Below, one piece after another: positions 44,504-52,752 of a stretch of DNA of 64,000 nt; within the stretch, counting starts at the first letter, position 1, and every line of letters starts with the position of its first letter. Where the stretch lies: the NCBI RefSeq assembly GCF_900102185.1, contig NZ_LT629690.1, positions 2,170,001 to 2,234,000 of the forward strand, given 5' to 3'. The notes beneath the pieces are model-generated. The model worked only from the letters and a program-made list of their open reading frames with translations, did not search any database and had not been told where the DNA came from. Both the position numbers and the translations under genes were made by a program. The DNA comes from Terriglobus roseus. Lineage in GTDB: Bacteria > Acidobacteriota > Terriglobia > Terriglobales > Acidobacteriaceae.

Positions 44504-44527
44504 AAGGCGCAGCCGAAGCTGCGCCTT
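44504..44527 (-). terminator. Hairpin terminator of the pilin gene, UUCG loop
   Basis: A 10-bp stem (44504-44513 with 44518-44527) closes on TTCG when read leftward, followed by TTTCGTCTG. The stem core resembles that at 18208-18231, with the same CAGC-CGAA-GCTG centre. Confidence 0.78.
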
Positions 44528-44544
44528 CCCAACATCAAACCCGT

Positions 44545-45057
44545 TTACTGAATGGGCTGTGTGCAGGCGGTGCCCCCCTTGGGGTCGTACTTCACCTGCT
44601 GCGAATCATCAGAGCAGAAGCCACGGTCGCCGGTGTTGCCCACCTTCTGCGGAACTGCGGTGATCTCGTACGAGGTGTACTGATCCTGATTGTTAATCGT
44701 TACTTTATTGCAGTTCACGAGGGCGAAGGTGTAACCCGCCTTCTGGCCGCCCGCGAGATCCGACGGCAACAGGCCGGCCGCTGCGGGAGTTGGAGCTGCT
44801 CCCTTGTCACCACCCAGAGCTGCCAGCGAGCAGGCATAACCGTTAGCCGGATACGTCTGCTGATACTGCAACTGTGCCGCTACGATGGCGCGGATGGACT
44901 GGATCGCCGAGGTCTCGTTGCCCTGCCGCTTGATGCGCGTGATGTTCGGGATCGCGAAGGTGGCAATGATGATGATGATCGACATCACGATCAGCAATTC
45001 GATGAGCGTAAAGCCCTCATCCTGGCGCGATGCACGGCGGCGGTTCGGTAAAGTCAT
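44545..45057 (-). CDS. Type IV pilin-like protein
   Basis: 170 residues. A basic leader of 15 residues ends at the prepilin peptidase site (QDEG then FTLIELLIVM), with Glu5 of the mature protein, followed by a long Ile-rich helix (MSIIIIIATFAIPNITRI). The globular part (about 60-170) has four cysteines, which could form two disulfides. The length and the KVTINNQDQYTSYEITAVPQ region fit a major pilin or minor pilin rather than GspG. The ATG at 45057 has GAGGA upstream. No other pilus genes adjoin, so it is an orphan pilin in this window. Confidence 0.83.
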   Translation of the reverse strand: MTLPNRRRASRQDEGFTLIELLIVMSIIIIIATFAIPNITRIKRQGNETSAIQSIRAIVAAQLQYQQTYPANGYACSLAALGGDKGAAPTPAAAGLLPSDLAGGQKAGYTFALVNCNKVTINNQDQYTSYEITAVPQKVGNTGDRGFCSDDSQQVKYDPKGGTACTQPIQ

Positions 45058-45171
45058 GCGGATCCTCAACGGAGTTCGAAACGGCTTATAGCCCTGCCGA
45101 GAGAGACGGAGGGAAAAGCGAATCGACAACACAAACTGTAGCAAAAAGAAGCCAGACTTGTTCGCCTATGG

Positions 45172-45696
45172 CTACTTGGCCGGTAATGTGTACGTGAAGT
45201 CATAGCTATGGCCGGATTTATCGATCGTGATCTGCAGGGAACCTTCAATTCCCTTCAGCTCTCCGGTGCCGGTGTTTGGCAGAACGGCGATGTCCATCAC
45301 GCCGGTCTTCGGGTCGGTCGAATCCATCGTCGCCTTGTGTGAGAACACAAACGTCCCGGACTTGCCGTCGATCTTTACGTTCATCGTTTCCAACGCAACG
45401 TAGGCCATCGCTGATCCAACCGCAGAAGTGGTCATTTCACCCTTGCTGGTACCTTCGATGCCGCCGCTCCATACCTTGTCGATGGTCATGCGACCGAGCC
45501 CCGCAGCTTTGCCGATTTCGCTGGCCTCCGCTGGCTTTACTGACACCTGGAATGTTCCGGTTGCGTGCATCTTGGCAGTCCTTTCAAAGCCCGGTTTCGC
45601 TGTCTCGCTTGCGCTTACGACGCTCTGCGAGAAGGCGTGAATCGGCAGCGCCAGCATGAGGAAAGCGGTCATACGAAACAGGAGCATTCGATTCAT
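45172..45696 (-). CDS. Secreted DUF3224 domain protein
   Basis: 174 residues with a signal peptide (about 1-24, HAFSQ). The DUF3224 pattern is visible: HATGTFQVSVKP, IEGTSKGEMTTS, GSAMAYVALETMNVKIDGKSGTFVFSHKATMD and TGTGELKGIEGSLQITI. These single-domain beta-barrel-like proteins have no established role. Its 5' end is overlapped by 113 nt by a small membrane-protein frame on the same strand. Confidence 0.78.
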   Translation of the reverse strand: MNRMLLFRMTAFLMLALPIHAFSQSVVSASETAKPGFERTAKMHATGTFQVSVKPAEASEIGKAAGLGRMTIDKVWSGGIEGTSKGEMTTSAVGSAMAYVALETMNVKIDGKSGTFVFSHKATMDSTDPKTGVMDIAVLPNTGTGELKGIEGSLQITIDKSGHSYDFTYTLPAK

Positions 45697-45952
45697 TCGC
45701 CAAGCTTAGCAAATCATCGCCATTGGCCTGCAGATTGGATTGCGATGGGGAAAGAAGCAGCAATATCAATTCAATCCACAGCCAGGCAATACAAACCAAC
45801 ATCAGAACGCCGCTGACTCCCCAAAGTGAGGAAAGCAGCGTCTCGGGGTGCGACGCGTCAATATGTCTGTAGTCTTTGCGAACAAACGCAAGCACAGATA
45901 TTGCCGTTAGCATGCACGCCAAAATGAGCCTTTTGAGGTTTACTTGCGTCAT
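45584..45952 (-). CDS. Possible small membrane protein
   Basis: 122 residues with two clear hydrophobic helices (about 7-24 and 45-69) and a charged C-terminal tail. I do not recognise the family. No good ribosome site precedes the ATG, and the last third overlaps the DUF3224 gene by 113 nt in another frame. The hydrophobic pattern and a basic residue after helix 1 argue that it is real, at least to about residue 85; the tail could be a by-product of the overlap. Treat as tentative. Confidence 0.4.
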   Translation of the reverse strand: MTQVNLKRLILACMLTAISVLAFVRKDYRHIDASHPETLLSSLWGVSGVLMLVCIAWLWIELILLLLSPSQSNLQANGDDLLSLANESNAPVSYDRFPHAGAADSRLLAERRKRKRDSETGL

Positions 45953-46011
45953 CTGGATATTTAGATGCGCCTAATGAAGAAAAGGGAGGGTTGAAAACTC
46001 CAAAACTGATA

Positions 46012-46890
46012 TCACAACTTGTTTTTTTGTCGGAACGCCTTCACGACCTCGGCGGGATCCCTGTGATCTCCCTCCACGGCGTGGTTCATCGCCTGCATCT
46101 GAACCTCGCTGATCTTCCCTGTCAGCATTTGCAGTGCTTTCAGGGCTGCGGGGTGCGCCCGCAGCATGTCCTCCCGGACCAGCGGAACAGCCTGGTACGG
46201 CGGAAAGTAGTGGCGATCATCCGCAAGCACCCTGAATCCCAGGGCGGTAATGGCGCCATCAGTGGAGTTGCCACTGACGATATCCACCTGATGGTTTTGT
46301 AGCGCGCGATACAACAACCCGAGGTCCATCACGCGAGGAGAATCCGCAAAGTGAAGCCCATACGCGGCCTGGAGTCCGTGAAGACCGTCAGGGCGCTCCT
46401 CAAACTCGTATCCAACGCCCAGTCTTAACGAAGGAGCCGCCGGCGCAAGCTGACTCAGGCGGCTGACGTGAAGTCGATCTGCATCTTCACCACGCATCAC
46501 CATGGCAAAGGTGTTTTCAAAGCCGAGCGAAGGCATTACCAGTACGTTGTATCGTTCGTGATAGATGCGCGCGACCGTATCGAAGACGCGTTGCGGATCG
46601 TGATCGAGCGGCTGCTTCAAGATGGAGGTCAGCGCCGTTCCGGTGTACTCCACATAAGCGTCGATGCGACCGGAGACAAGCGCCTGATGTGCGATGTAAC
46701 TGCCCGCAAGATAGAAACGCCGATCCACTGGCTCACCTTGCGCTTCGATCTCCTGCGCCAGAAGTTCGCCGAGCAGAACCTGTTCTGTGAAGTTCTTTGC
46801 GCCGATGACAATGCGCGAGCCACGCGGCGGGTTACATGCGGTCAACGGCAAAAGTAGTAGCAGCAACAAGCATGCCGCCGCGCGCCTCAC
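46012..46890 (-). CDS. ABC transporter substrate-binding lipoprotein (OpuC/ProX-like)
   Basis: 292 residues. Lipoprotein signal peptide with lipobox LTAC (Cys19). The mature part begins IVIGAKNFTEQVLLGELLAQ, the standard opening of quaternary-amine binding proteins of the OpuC/ProX/OsmF type, and continues with DAYVEYTGTALTSIL and DIVSGNSTDGAITALGF. It probably binds glycine betaine, choline or related osmoprotectants; the aromatic cage cannot be verified by eye. Third gene of the ATPase-permease-binding protein run. Overlaps the permease gene by 4 nt. Confidence 0.9.
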   Translation of the reverse strand: MRRAAACLLLLLLLPLTACNPPRGSRIVIGAKNFTEQVLLGELLAQEIEAQGEPVDRRFYLAGSYIAHQALVSGRIDAYVEYTGTALTSILKQPLDHDPQRVFDTVARIYHERYNVLVMPSLGFENTFAMVMRGEDADRLHVSRLSQLAPAAPSLRLGVGYEFEERPDGLHGLQAAYGLHFADSPRVMDLGLLYRALQNHQVDIVSGNSTDGAITALGFRVLADDRHYFPPYQAVPLVREDMLRAHPAALKALQMLTGKISEVQMQAMNHAVEGDHRDPAEVVKAFRQKNKL

Positions 46891-47519
46891 TGCTGCCTCC
46901 GCACTTCCAACCTGCGTTCAATCCAGCCAAGAAACGCATCAGCAAAGAGCGCAAGCAGAGCCGCAGGGACAGCTCCCAGCAAAACGAAGCGGTTGTCTAC
47001 CGACGCGACGCCACGGAAGATAAATTCGCCCAAACCGCCCGCACCAATCGCCGCCGCAATCGTTGCTACACCGACGCACGTTACGGTCGCTGTGCGCAGG
47101 CCGGCTAACAGAACGCTTGCGGAAAGCGGCAATTCCACCTTGGTCAGCCGCTGCCAATCCGTCATGCCGAGAGCGCGACTTACGTCGATCAGAGCCGGGT
47201 CGATGCCTTGTATACCCACATAAGTGTTGCGAACAATCGGCAGTAGCGCATAGCCAGTGAGCGCAAGAATAGCGAGCCGCGCTGCGTTATCCCCGAGCCA
47301 TGGCACCGGCAGCAGTAAGCCGAAAAGTGCAAGGCTGGGAACGGTCTGGACAACGTTCGCAAATCCGATGACAGGTTTGGCCCAACGTTCATGCCGCGTG
47401 AGCCAGATGCCCGCAGGAATGGCGATAAGCGAGGCGAACAACATCGCAGACACCGTGAGCCAAAGGTGCTCGAAGGTTAGTTGAAGAAGCTCGTGCAGAT
47501 GCATGCGGAGGAAGGTCAT
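46887..47519 (-). CDS. ABC transporter permease (OpuCB-like)
   Basis: 210 residues with about five membrane helices. The inner-membrane permease signature (EAA loop) is ALGMTDWQRLTKVELPLSASVLLAGLR, followed by VTCVGVATIAAAIGAGGLGEFIFRG, highly typical of OpuCB/YehW-type permeases. Works with the ATPase and lipoprotein encoded on either side. Overlaps both neighbours by ATGA-type 4-nt overlaps. Length is normal for the family. Confidence 0.92.
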   Translation of the reverse strand: MTFLRMHLHELLQLTFEHLWLTVSAMLFASLIAIPAGIWLTRHERWAKPVIGFANVVQTVPSLALFGLLLPVPWLGDNAARLAILALTGYALLPIVRNTYVGIQGIDPALIDVSRALGMTDWQRLTKVELPLSASVLLAGLRTATVTCVGVATIAAAIGAGGLGEFIFRGVASVDNRFVLLGAVPAALLALFADAFLGWIERRLEVRRQQ

Positions 47520-48292
47520 GCCTCTGCCTCCACAAAGCGCTGTACCGCCGCGACGTATTCCTTCACCTCGGGAATCTGCGAGTGCAGAACATCGCGCGAA
47601 GGCAGGTCTGCAACGATACTTCCCTTGTCCACCAGCAGAACGCGATCCGCAAGAAAGACCGCTTCCTGAAGATCGTGCGTAACGATCACGGCAGTCTTCT
47701 GCAACTTCTTGAGCAGATCGCGGAGCATGGTCTGCATCTCGGCGCGCGTCAGAGGATCGAGCGCGCCGAAGGGTTCATCCAACAGCAGGATGGCAGGATC
47801 AGCAGCCAACGCCCGCGCCACACCAGCGCGTTGACGCTGTCCGCCAGAGAGCTGCCACGGCATGCGATCCGCAAACTTCGATGGATCGAGCCCCGTCATG
47901 GCAAGCAGTTCACGAGCTCGCGATTGCCGCTCCGCCAGCGGCTTTCCTGCAAGCTCCAGCGGCATGGCTACGTTGCGTTCGATAGTCAGGTGAGGATAGA
48001 GGCCCGTCTCCTGAATCACGTAACCAATGCGGTGGCGCAAGGCCAGCAAATCGCCCTTGCCGACCACTTCGCCGTCGACGAGCACAATGCCGGAGGTCGG
48101 TGAGACCAGCCCATTGATGGTGCGTAGCAGCGTCGTTTTCCCGCTGCCGGAGCGCCCTAGCAGCGCCGTGGTCGTTCCGGCAGACAGTTTCAGCGAAATG
48201 CCATTCAGAATGACAACGCCCTCGCCGGAGTAACTTCGGGAGGGCGCCGCCTTCACTACTACGTCGCGGATCTCAATGGCCGCGCCGTTCAT
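47516..48292 (-). CDS. ABC transporter ATPase (OpuCA-like, without CBS domains)
   Basis: 258 residues. Walker A LLGRSGSGKTTLLRTI, Q-loop near VIQETGLYPHLT, signature LSGGQRQRAGVARAL, Walker B ILLLDEPFGALDP and the His switch VIVTHD are all intact. OpuCA-type ATPases usually carry C-terminal CBS domains that sense ionic strength; here the protein stops soon after the ATPase core, so that sensing would be absent. First gene of the transporter trio and only 6 nt after the P-loop kinase-like gene. Confidence 0.92.
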   Translation of the reverse strand: MNGAAIEIRDVVVKAAPSRSYSGEGVVILNGISLKLSAGTTTALLGRSGSGKTTLLRTINGLVSPTSGIVLVDGEVVGKGDLLALRHRIGYVIQETGLYPHLTIERNVAMPLELAGKPLAERQSRARELLAMTGLDPSKFADRMPWQLSGGQRQRAGVARALAADPAILLLDEPFGALDPLTRAEMQTMLRDLLKKLQKTAVIVTHDLQEAVFLADRVLLVDKGSIVADLPSRDVLHSQIPEVKEYVAAVQRFVEAEA

Positions 48293-48298
48293 ATGTTC

Positions 48299-49159
48299 TT
48301 ACTCAGCCTGCGGTTCGTCCGGCTCGATACCTTCCGATCCGTCCAGATCGGGCGTATCGACATCGGCAGGTACAGGAGCGTTGAAGGCATCATCGCTGAC
48401 AGCAGCTACCGGAGCTGCTGTGCCCTGGCCCTTGACGCGAACGACCGTGATCTTCGTGAAGCCTTCCTTGAACGACGGCGGACGCAGACGCTCTGCCATC
48501 TTCTGCATCACGTCATCGGCGACCCGGCGCTCGCGCTTGCTGTTCCGATCTACGCAGACAGCCAGCGGCACGTCAAAGTACACGGCCTGCACCTCGTAAC
48601 CGAACGAGCGCGCCATCTTGATCCACTGGCGACGTTCGTGTGCGCTGAGGTTGGTGGCATCCACGTAGTTCCACGGCATCTTGGCAATCAAGCGCGCACG
48701 CAAAAGTGAACGCAGTGTGCTGAAGACCAAGCCGCTGTACCGTTGGTCCGTAATGTCGTCAAAAAGGATGTTGCGTAGCATGTCGCTGCTGAGCGGCGTC
48801 ACGCCACGGCGCTTGAACCAAGTGGTCTTACCGCTGCCGGGAAGCCCAATGGTCAAAACGACATAGCCACGGGGAGCCGACTTGTCGCCTGCCGGGATCG
48901 AAGGCGGTTCAACGGGCGCAGCCAGCGATTCCGGCTGCGTTTCCACTTCGATTTTGCCGGGAGCAATTGGCTCTGCCTCAACCGCTTCCGGTTCGGCTTC
49001 AGCGGCTATCTCTGCTTTTGCAGGAGCTTCGGGGTAGCTCGGCTGCAGCGCTGCAGGCTGATCCTGTGGGATCTCCTGCCCAATCTTTCCAGTGGCCTCG
49101 CTGTTGTTGGGGCCACGCTTACCACGTCTTTTCATCTTGTTGCGGATCCAGTCCCGCAT
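48299..49159 (-). CDS. P-loop ATPase, polynucleotide kinase-like
   Basis: 286 residues. An Ala/Glu/Pro-rich, probably flexible N-terminal stretch (about 15-95) precedes a P-loop domain: GYVVLTIGLPGSGKTTWFKRRGV (Walker A), SSDMLRNILFDD, a helix with VFSTLRSLLRARL, NYVDATNLSAHERRQWI (lid region) and a Walker B-like AVYFDVPLAVCVDRN. This order matches the AAA_33 / T4 polynucleotide-kinase-like group. Substrate unknown. Start uncertain: the ATG at 49159 has no ribosome site, and tandem GTG codons at 49177-49180 follow GAGG. It may share a transcript with the ABC transporter. Confidence 0.72.
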   Translation of the reverse strand: MRDWIRNKMKRRGKRGPNNSEATGKIGQEIPQDQPAALQPSYPEAPAKAEIAAEAEPEAVEAEPIAPGKIEVETQPESLAAPVEPPSIPAGDKSAPRGYVVLTIGLPGSGKTTWFKRRGVTPLSSDMLRNILFDDITDQRYSGLVFSTLRSLLRARLIAKMPWNYVDATNLSAHERRQWIKMARSFGYEVQAVYFDVPLAVCVDRNSKRERRVADDVMQKMAERLRPPSFKEGFTKITVVRVKGQGTAAPVAAVSDDAFNAPVPADVDTPDLDGSEGIEPDEPQAE

Positions 49160-49330
49160 AGCCGGTTTGTAACACACCACACGCCTCAGGCCAAACCCGA
49201 TGGGAACCTTTGATGGCTCCCCAGGGTTTCACACAGCCGAATTGCGCCACCCCACGGCGCACCCGCTACACTGGTTGCGACGGACGAAACGGCGTTCGCC
49301 GTAACCCTGAGAGGAAGCTAAAGACACGTC

Positions 49331-50338
49331 ATGGCAGTAAAGGTAGGCATTAACGGATTTGGCCGTATCGGCCGCAACGTCTTCCGCACCGCAATCGATA
49401 ATCCTGAAATCGAGTTTGTGGCCGTCAACGATCTGACCAGCCCTTCCACGCTGGCTCACCTGCTGAAGTACGACTCGATTCTCGGCAATCTGAAGCACGA
49501 GATCGAAGCTGGCGACGACTACATCAGCGTCAACGGCAAGAAGATCAAGGTTTTCGCTGAGCGCGATCCTGCCAAGCTGCCCTGGGCAGAAGTTGGCGCA
49601 CAGATCGTGGTGGAATCCACCGGCCACTTCACCGACGCCACCAAGGCCAAGGCCCACCTGGGCGAGACCGTGAAGAAGGTCATCATCTCCGCTCCTGCCA
49701 CCAACGAGGACGTGACCCTGGTACTTGGCGTGAACAGCGACAAGTATGACGCGTCGAAGCACAACGTCATCTCCAACGCGAGCTGCACCACCAACGGCCT
49801 GGCGCCTGTGGTGAAGGTTCTGCACGAGAAGTTCGGCATCACCAGCGGCATTATGACCACGATCCACAGCTACACCAACGATCAGGTCATTCTGGACTTC
49901 CCGCACAAGGATCTGCGCCGCGCCCGTGCTGCTGCGCTGAACATGATCCCCTCGACCACAGGCGCTGCCAAGGCGCTGAAGCTGGTTATCCCTGAGATGG
50001 ACGGCAAGCTCGACGGCTTCTCCATGCGCGTGCCCACGCCGAATGTCTCCGTGATCGATCTCACCTTCAACACGGAAAAGCCGATGACCATCGCCAGCAT
50101 TAACGAAGCGATCAAGTCAGCCAGCGAAGGCGCGCTGAAGGGCATCCTTGGCTATACCGAGGAAGAACTGGTGAGCAGCGATTTCAAGGGTGACAACCGT
50201 TCGTCCATCTTCGACTCGAAGCTGACCAAGGTCATCGGCGACAAGACGGGCAAGGTCATCTCCTGGTACGACAACGAGTGGGGTTATAGCTCGCGCGTGA
50301 AGGACCTGATCCTGTTCCTGGTGAGCAAGGGTCTGTAA
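49331..50338 (+). CDS. gapA: Glyceraldehyde-3-phosphate dehydrogenase
   Basis: 335 residues, phosphorylating type I GAPDH of glycolysis and gluconeogenesis. N-terminal NAD-binding KVGINGFGRIGRNVFR. The catalytic Cys lies in SNASCTTNGLAP; NMIPSTTGAAKA and a terminal SWYDNEWGYSSR are typical. Length exactly fits the family. A TACACT box at 49267-49272 with TTGCGC upstream could be the promoter, giving a leader of about 50 nt; GAGAGGAAG lies 14 nt before the ATG. Codon choice is strongly biased to C/G-ending codons compared with neighbours, as expected of a highly expressed gene. Confidence 0.97.
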   Translation: MAVKVGINGFGRIGRNVFRTAIDNPEIEFVAVNDLTSPSTLAHLLKYDSILGNLKHEIEAGDDYISVNGKKIKVFAERDPAKLPWAEVGAQIVVESTGHFTDATKAKAHLGETVKKVIISAPATNEDVTLVLGVNSDKYDASKHNVISNASCTTNGLAPVVKVLHEKFGITSGIMTTIHSYTNDQVILDFPHKDLRRARAAALNMIPSTTGAAKALKLVIPEMDGKLDGFSMRVPTPNVSVIDLTFNTEKPMTIASINEAIKSASEGALKGILGYTEEELVSSDFKGDNRSSIFDSKLTKVIGDKTGKVISWYDNEWGYSSRVKDLILFLVSKGL

Positions 50339-50360
50339 GTCTTCCGCAATACAAAAAGCT

Positions 50361-50390
50361 AACGGGTGCGGCTAAGGCTGCACCCGTTTT
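50361..50390 (+). terminator. Terminator after gapA
   Basis: AACGGGTGC (50361-50369) pairs with GCACCCGTT (50380-50388), followed by TT and a further T-rich stretch. It separates gapA from the converging DinB-like gene. Confidence 0.85.
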
Positions 50391-50407
50391 GCTTTACAGA
50401 GAGTTCG

Positions 50408-50917
50408 CTAGACGACCTTTTCATCCGCGCTTGGACCATACGTCGAAGGCACGTTCACTCCCAGCAGGCGCAGATAGACCGTCAACTGGCCGCGATGATG
50501 GGTCATGTGGGTGAAGGTGTCGGCGATCTGATTGATGCGTGTGCCTCCTGCCAGCACCTTATCGCCCATGCGGAAGCTCCACGTCCCGTTCAGGTGGCCT
50601 TCGTTCGTGCCTTCGAGAGCAGACTTCCCTTTCACGGTTGAATCATCGGCCAGCTTCAGCAAGGCTGCGGTTGAGTCCGACCCCTTGGCCTGGAAGCTGC
50701 TGCGTGCGGAATTGTCAGCGAAATCAAGGCCATCCGTAGCGATCATCATCGCAATCCAAGCAGGCATTTGCGCTACCAGAGCCGCCAGATAACCAAGCTC
50801 CATCGACTTGTCATGCGGCTTCCATGAGTTCTTGCCTTCCGGCACTACGGATAGCACCTTCCGGTTCAACGCATGTTCCCGCTGCAACTGGTCCACAAAG
50901 AAACGCACTGCATCCAT
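50408..50917 (-). CDS. DinB/DfsB family protein
   Basis: 169 residues, four-helix-bundle DinB-like protein. The C-terminal metal-binding pair sits in THMTHHRGQLTVYLRLLG, typical of the family. The first His of the usual triad is expected near MELGYLAALVAQMP, where I see none (a His occurs earlier, in KPHDKS). Many DinB-like proteins are thiol-dependent transferases or damage-inducible proteins of unknown substrate. Single gene, divergent from pyrE by 70 nt. Confidence 0.85.
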   Translation of the reverse strand: MDAVRFFVDQLQREHALNRKVLSVVPEGKNSWKPHDKSMELGYLAALVAQMPAWIAMMIATDGLDFADNSARSSFQAKGSDSTAALLKLADDSTVKGKSALEGTNEGHLNGTWSFRMGDKVLAGGTRINQIADTFTHMTHHRGQLTVYLRLLGVNVPSTYGPSADEKVV

Positions 50918-50987
50918 GTCACATCACCTCACGCACAACACGATACTCCGACTTGCTGACTGGCCTAGTCGCTGTTTTGATAGAGAC

Positions 50988-51596
50988 ATGGACCTCTCCA
51001 CTGCTCTGACCGCCGACCGCGCTAAACTTCTCAGCCTGATTGCAGAACTCAGCTTTCGTCTCGGCGATTTCACGCTGGCCTCTGGCGCCAAGAGCGATTA
51101 CTACATCGACTGCCGCACCACCACGCTGGATGCCGAAGGCGGTCGCCTGAGCGGACTTGTCTTCGCAGAGCTGATTCGCCAACACGCTCCCGGTGCAGTC
51201 GCCGTTGGCGGTCTAACGATGGGTGCTGATCCGCTGGTGAGCAACACGGCGTCGGCGTCGGCCTGGTACGCGCTGGATCACGCGGATGCGAAGCCGGTGC
51301 ATGGCTTTCTGGTTCGTAAAGCGCTCAAGCAGCACGGCACCGGGCGACAGATTGAGGGCTACGTGCGCGAAGGCGCTTCCGTTGTCGTGGTGGACGACGT
51401 CTGCACCACCGGCGGTAGCACTATCACCGCGATTGAAGCTGTGAAAGCCGCAGGCATGACCGTTGCAGCCGTGCTCTGCCTGGTGGATCGCGAACAGGGG
51501 GGCCGTACCAACATCGAAGCCGCAATCGGCGATGCTCCGTTCGTCAGCGTGTTCACTGCAAGCGACGTGCGCGCGGAGAAGTTGCGGCAGAGCTAG
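50988..51596 (+). CDS. pyrE: Orotate phosphoribosyltransferase
   Basis: 202 residues. The PRPP-binding loop VVVVDDVCTTGGST is unmistakable, and FTLASGAKSDYYIDCR near the N-terminus is the PyrE hallmark. It joins orotate with PRPP to form OMP in pyrimidine synthesis. The ATG at 50988 (MDLSTAL) is chosen because the upstream frame is not family-like. Its stop overlaps by 4 nt the 3' end of the converging zinc-ribbon gene. No other pyr genes are near. Confidence 0.95.
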   Translation: MDLSTALTADRAKLLSLIAELSFRLGDFTLASGAKSDYYIDCRTTTLDAEGGRLSGLVFAELIRQHAPGAVAVGGLTMGADPLVSNTASASAWYALDHADAKPVHGFLVRKALKQHGTGRQIEGYVREGASVVVVDDVCTTGGSTITAIEAVKAAGMTVAAVLCLVDREQGGRTNIEAAIGDAPFVSVFTASDVRAEKLRQS

Positions 51597-51796
51597 AGGT
51601 CGCTCGCTTCAGACACCTCAACCTCAGAACTCTTCACCAGCACCTTGCATTTGCCGCAGTTCGGGCAGGCGCGGCCTTTGCGGTGAAGCACCTGTGAGGT
51701 AAGGAAAACTTTGCCGCAGGAAAAGCAGGTGACAGCGGCTGTGTTGCCATACCAGTCTTCGCCCTGTCCCAGATTCGATTTGTCGAGAGTACGCAC
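51593..51796 (-). CDS. Small zinc-ribbon protein
   Basis: 67 residues. Two cysteine pairs, CFSC (24-27) and CPNCGKC (44-50), fit a zinc ribbon; the rest is charged, with an acidic tail. Function unknown; it could be a nucleic-acid-binding adaptor or a domain of a larger RNA-polymerase- or ribosome-related protein. The start is a GTG with GGAG very close upstream, so the exact N-terminus is uncertain. Overlaps the end of pyrE by 4 nt and is divergent from the nuclease-like gene. Confidence 0.62.
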   Translation of the reverse strand: MRTLDKSNLGQGEDWYGNTAAVTCFSCGKVFLTSQVLHRKGRACPNCGKCKVLVKSSEVEVSEASDL

Positions 51797-51842
51797 CTCT
51801 CCATGCTATCGGCAATTGCGCACAATTCGCCTTTTCATCGCC

Positions 51843-51848
51843 TACAAT
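51843..51848 (+). promoter_or_regulatory. Candidate -10 box (TACAAT), nuclease-like gene
   Basis: TACAAT ends 6 nt before the ATG, the same spacing as at the M16 peptidase and yvcK. TTGCGC at 51816-51821 is a weak, too-distant -35 candidate. Confidence 0.42.
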
Positions 51849-51854
51849 GGAGGC

Positions 51855-52700
51855 ATGGCTGTGCGGACCGAATCCCCGGAACTTGTCGTGCGATCCGCGA
51901 CGAATCTTCGCCGCGAGATCAGCGCTCGCAACCTTGGCCATGCGTATGAAACCACCTACAGCAGCATCCCTTCCGTGCTGTTTTGTGAAGATGAGAGCGG
52001 CCAACACGGCAACTTCCATCCCGCGAGTTACAAACGCATTCTTGCCAATCCTGAATGGGCAGAGCGGCTGAGCAAGACGTACACCGCCTCCAGCCGCATT
52101 GCGCATGGCAACGAGCGCAGCCGCGGCGAACTGGATTGTGCAGTGAGTTCCGATGCGCTGCTGATGAACATCTTTTGCCATCCGCAAGCGTTACGGTCGA
52201 AACGTCTGAAGCTGCTGCTGAATCTCGAACCAGACACAATGCCTGCATTTGGCTTCCGTGTGCGCACGTCGCTGCGCGATGGCCATGACGACCGCACGGA
52301 GATGGATATGCGCATCGACGATCTGCTGGTGGAAGCGAAGCTGAGCGAGTCGGATTTTCAGACGGCGCGACCTGATCTGCTGCGGCGTTATGAAGCGTTC
52401 GAGGAGGTTTTCGAGACCGATCAACTTCCGCGCTCACGCAGCCTGTTTCGCGGGTATCAACTTCTCCGTGGAGTGCTGGCAGCGCACTGCAGCGATTCCC
52501 GCTTCGCGGTGTTCGTCGATGAGCGCAGACCCGACCTGCAGCGACAATACTTCGCGGTACTCTCTGCCATCCGCTACAGCCATTTGCGCAGCCGCATCCT
52601 GATGATCACGTGGCAGGAGATCGCGGCTACGCTGCCCGCTTCCCTGCAGCAGTTTCTTGAAGAGAAATACGGCATTGTTGTAACGCCGAAAACCCGGTGA
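51855..52700 (+). CDS. Conserved hypothetical protein with PD-(D/E)XK nuclease-like motif
   Basis: 281 residues, soluble. The segment RTEMDMRIDDLLVEAKLSES (about residues 146-165) has the spacing of a PD-(D/E)XK nuclease core: an Asp in the middle of one strand and E-A-K in the next. Before it comes a region with SRGELDCAVSSDALLMNIFCHP. It could be an orphan restriction-endonuclease-like protein of unknown target; no methyltransferase is adjacent. GGAGG precedes the ATG, but a TACAAT box 6 nt upstream also allows a leaderless mRNA. Confidence 0.6.
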   Translation: MAVRTESPELVVRSATNLRREISARNLGHAYETTYSSIPSVLFCEDESGQHGNFHPASYKRILANPEWAERLSKTYTASSRIAHGNERSRGELDCAVSSDALLMNIFCHPQALRSKRLKLLLNLEPDTMPAFGFRVRTSLRDGHDDRTEMDMRIDDLLVEAKLSESDFQTARPDLLRRYEAFEEVFETDQLPRSRSLFRGYQLLRGVLAAHCSDSRFAVFVDERRPDLQRQYFAVLSAIRYSHLRSRILMITWQEIAATLPASLQQFLEEKYGIVVTPKTR

Positions 52701-52752
52701 ACGGTGACGCCGGTCACACCTTGCTGTTCACGAAAGCGTAAACTTGTAGGTG

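Noticed and set aside
51593-52700. Toxin-antitoxin or restriction-modification pair (zinc ribbon plus nuclease-like gene)
   Set aside because: The two genes are divergent rather than co-transcribed, no methyltransferase is present, and both are flanked by housekeeping genes.
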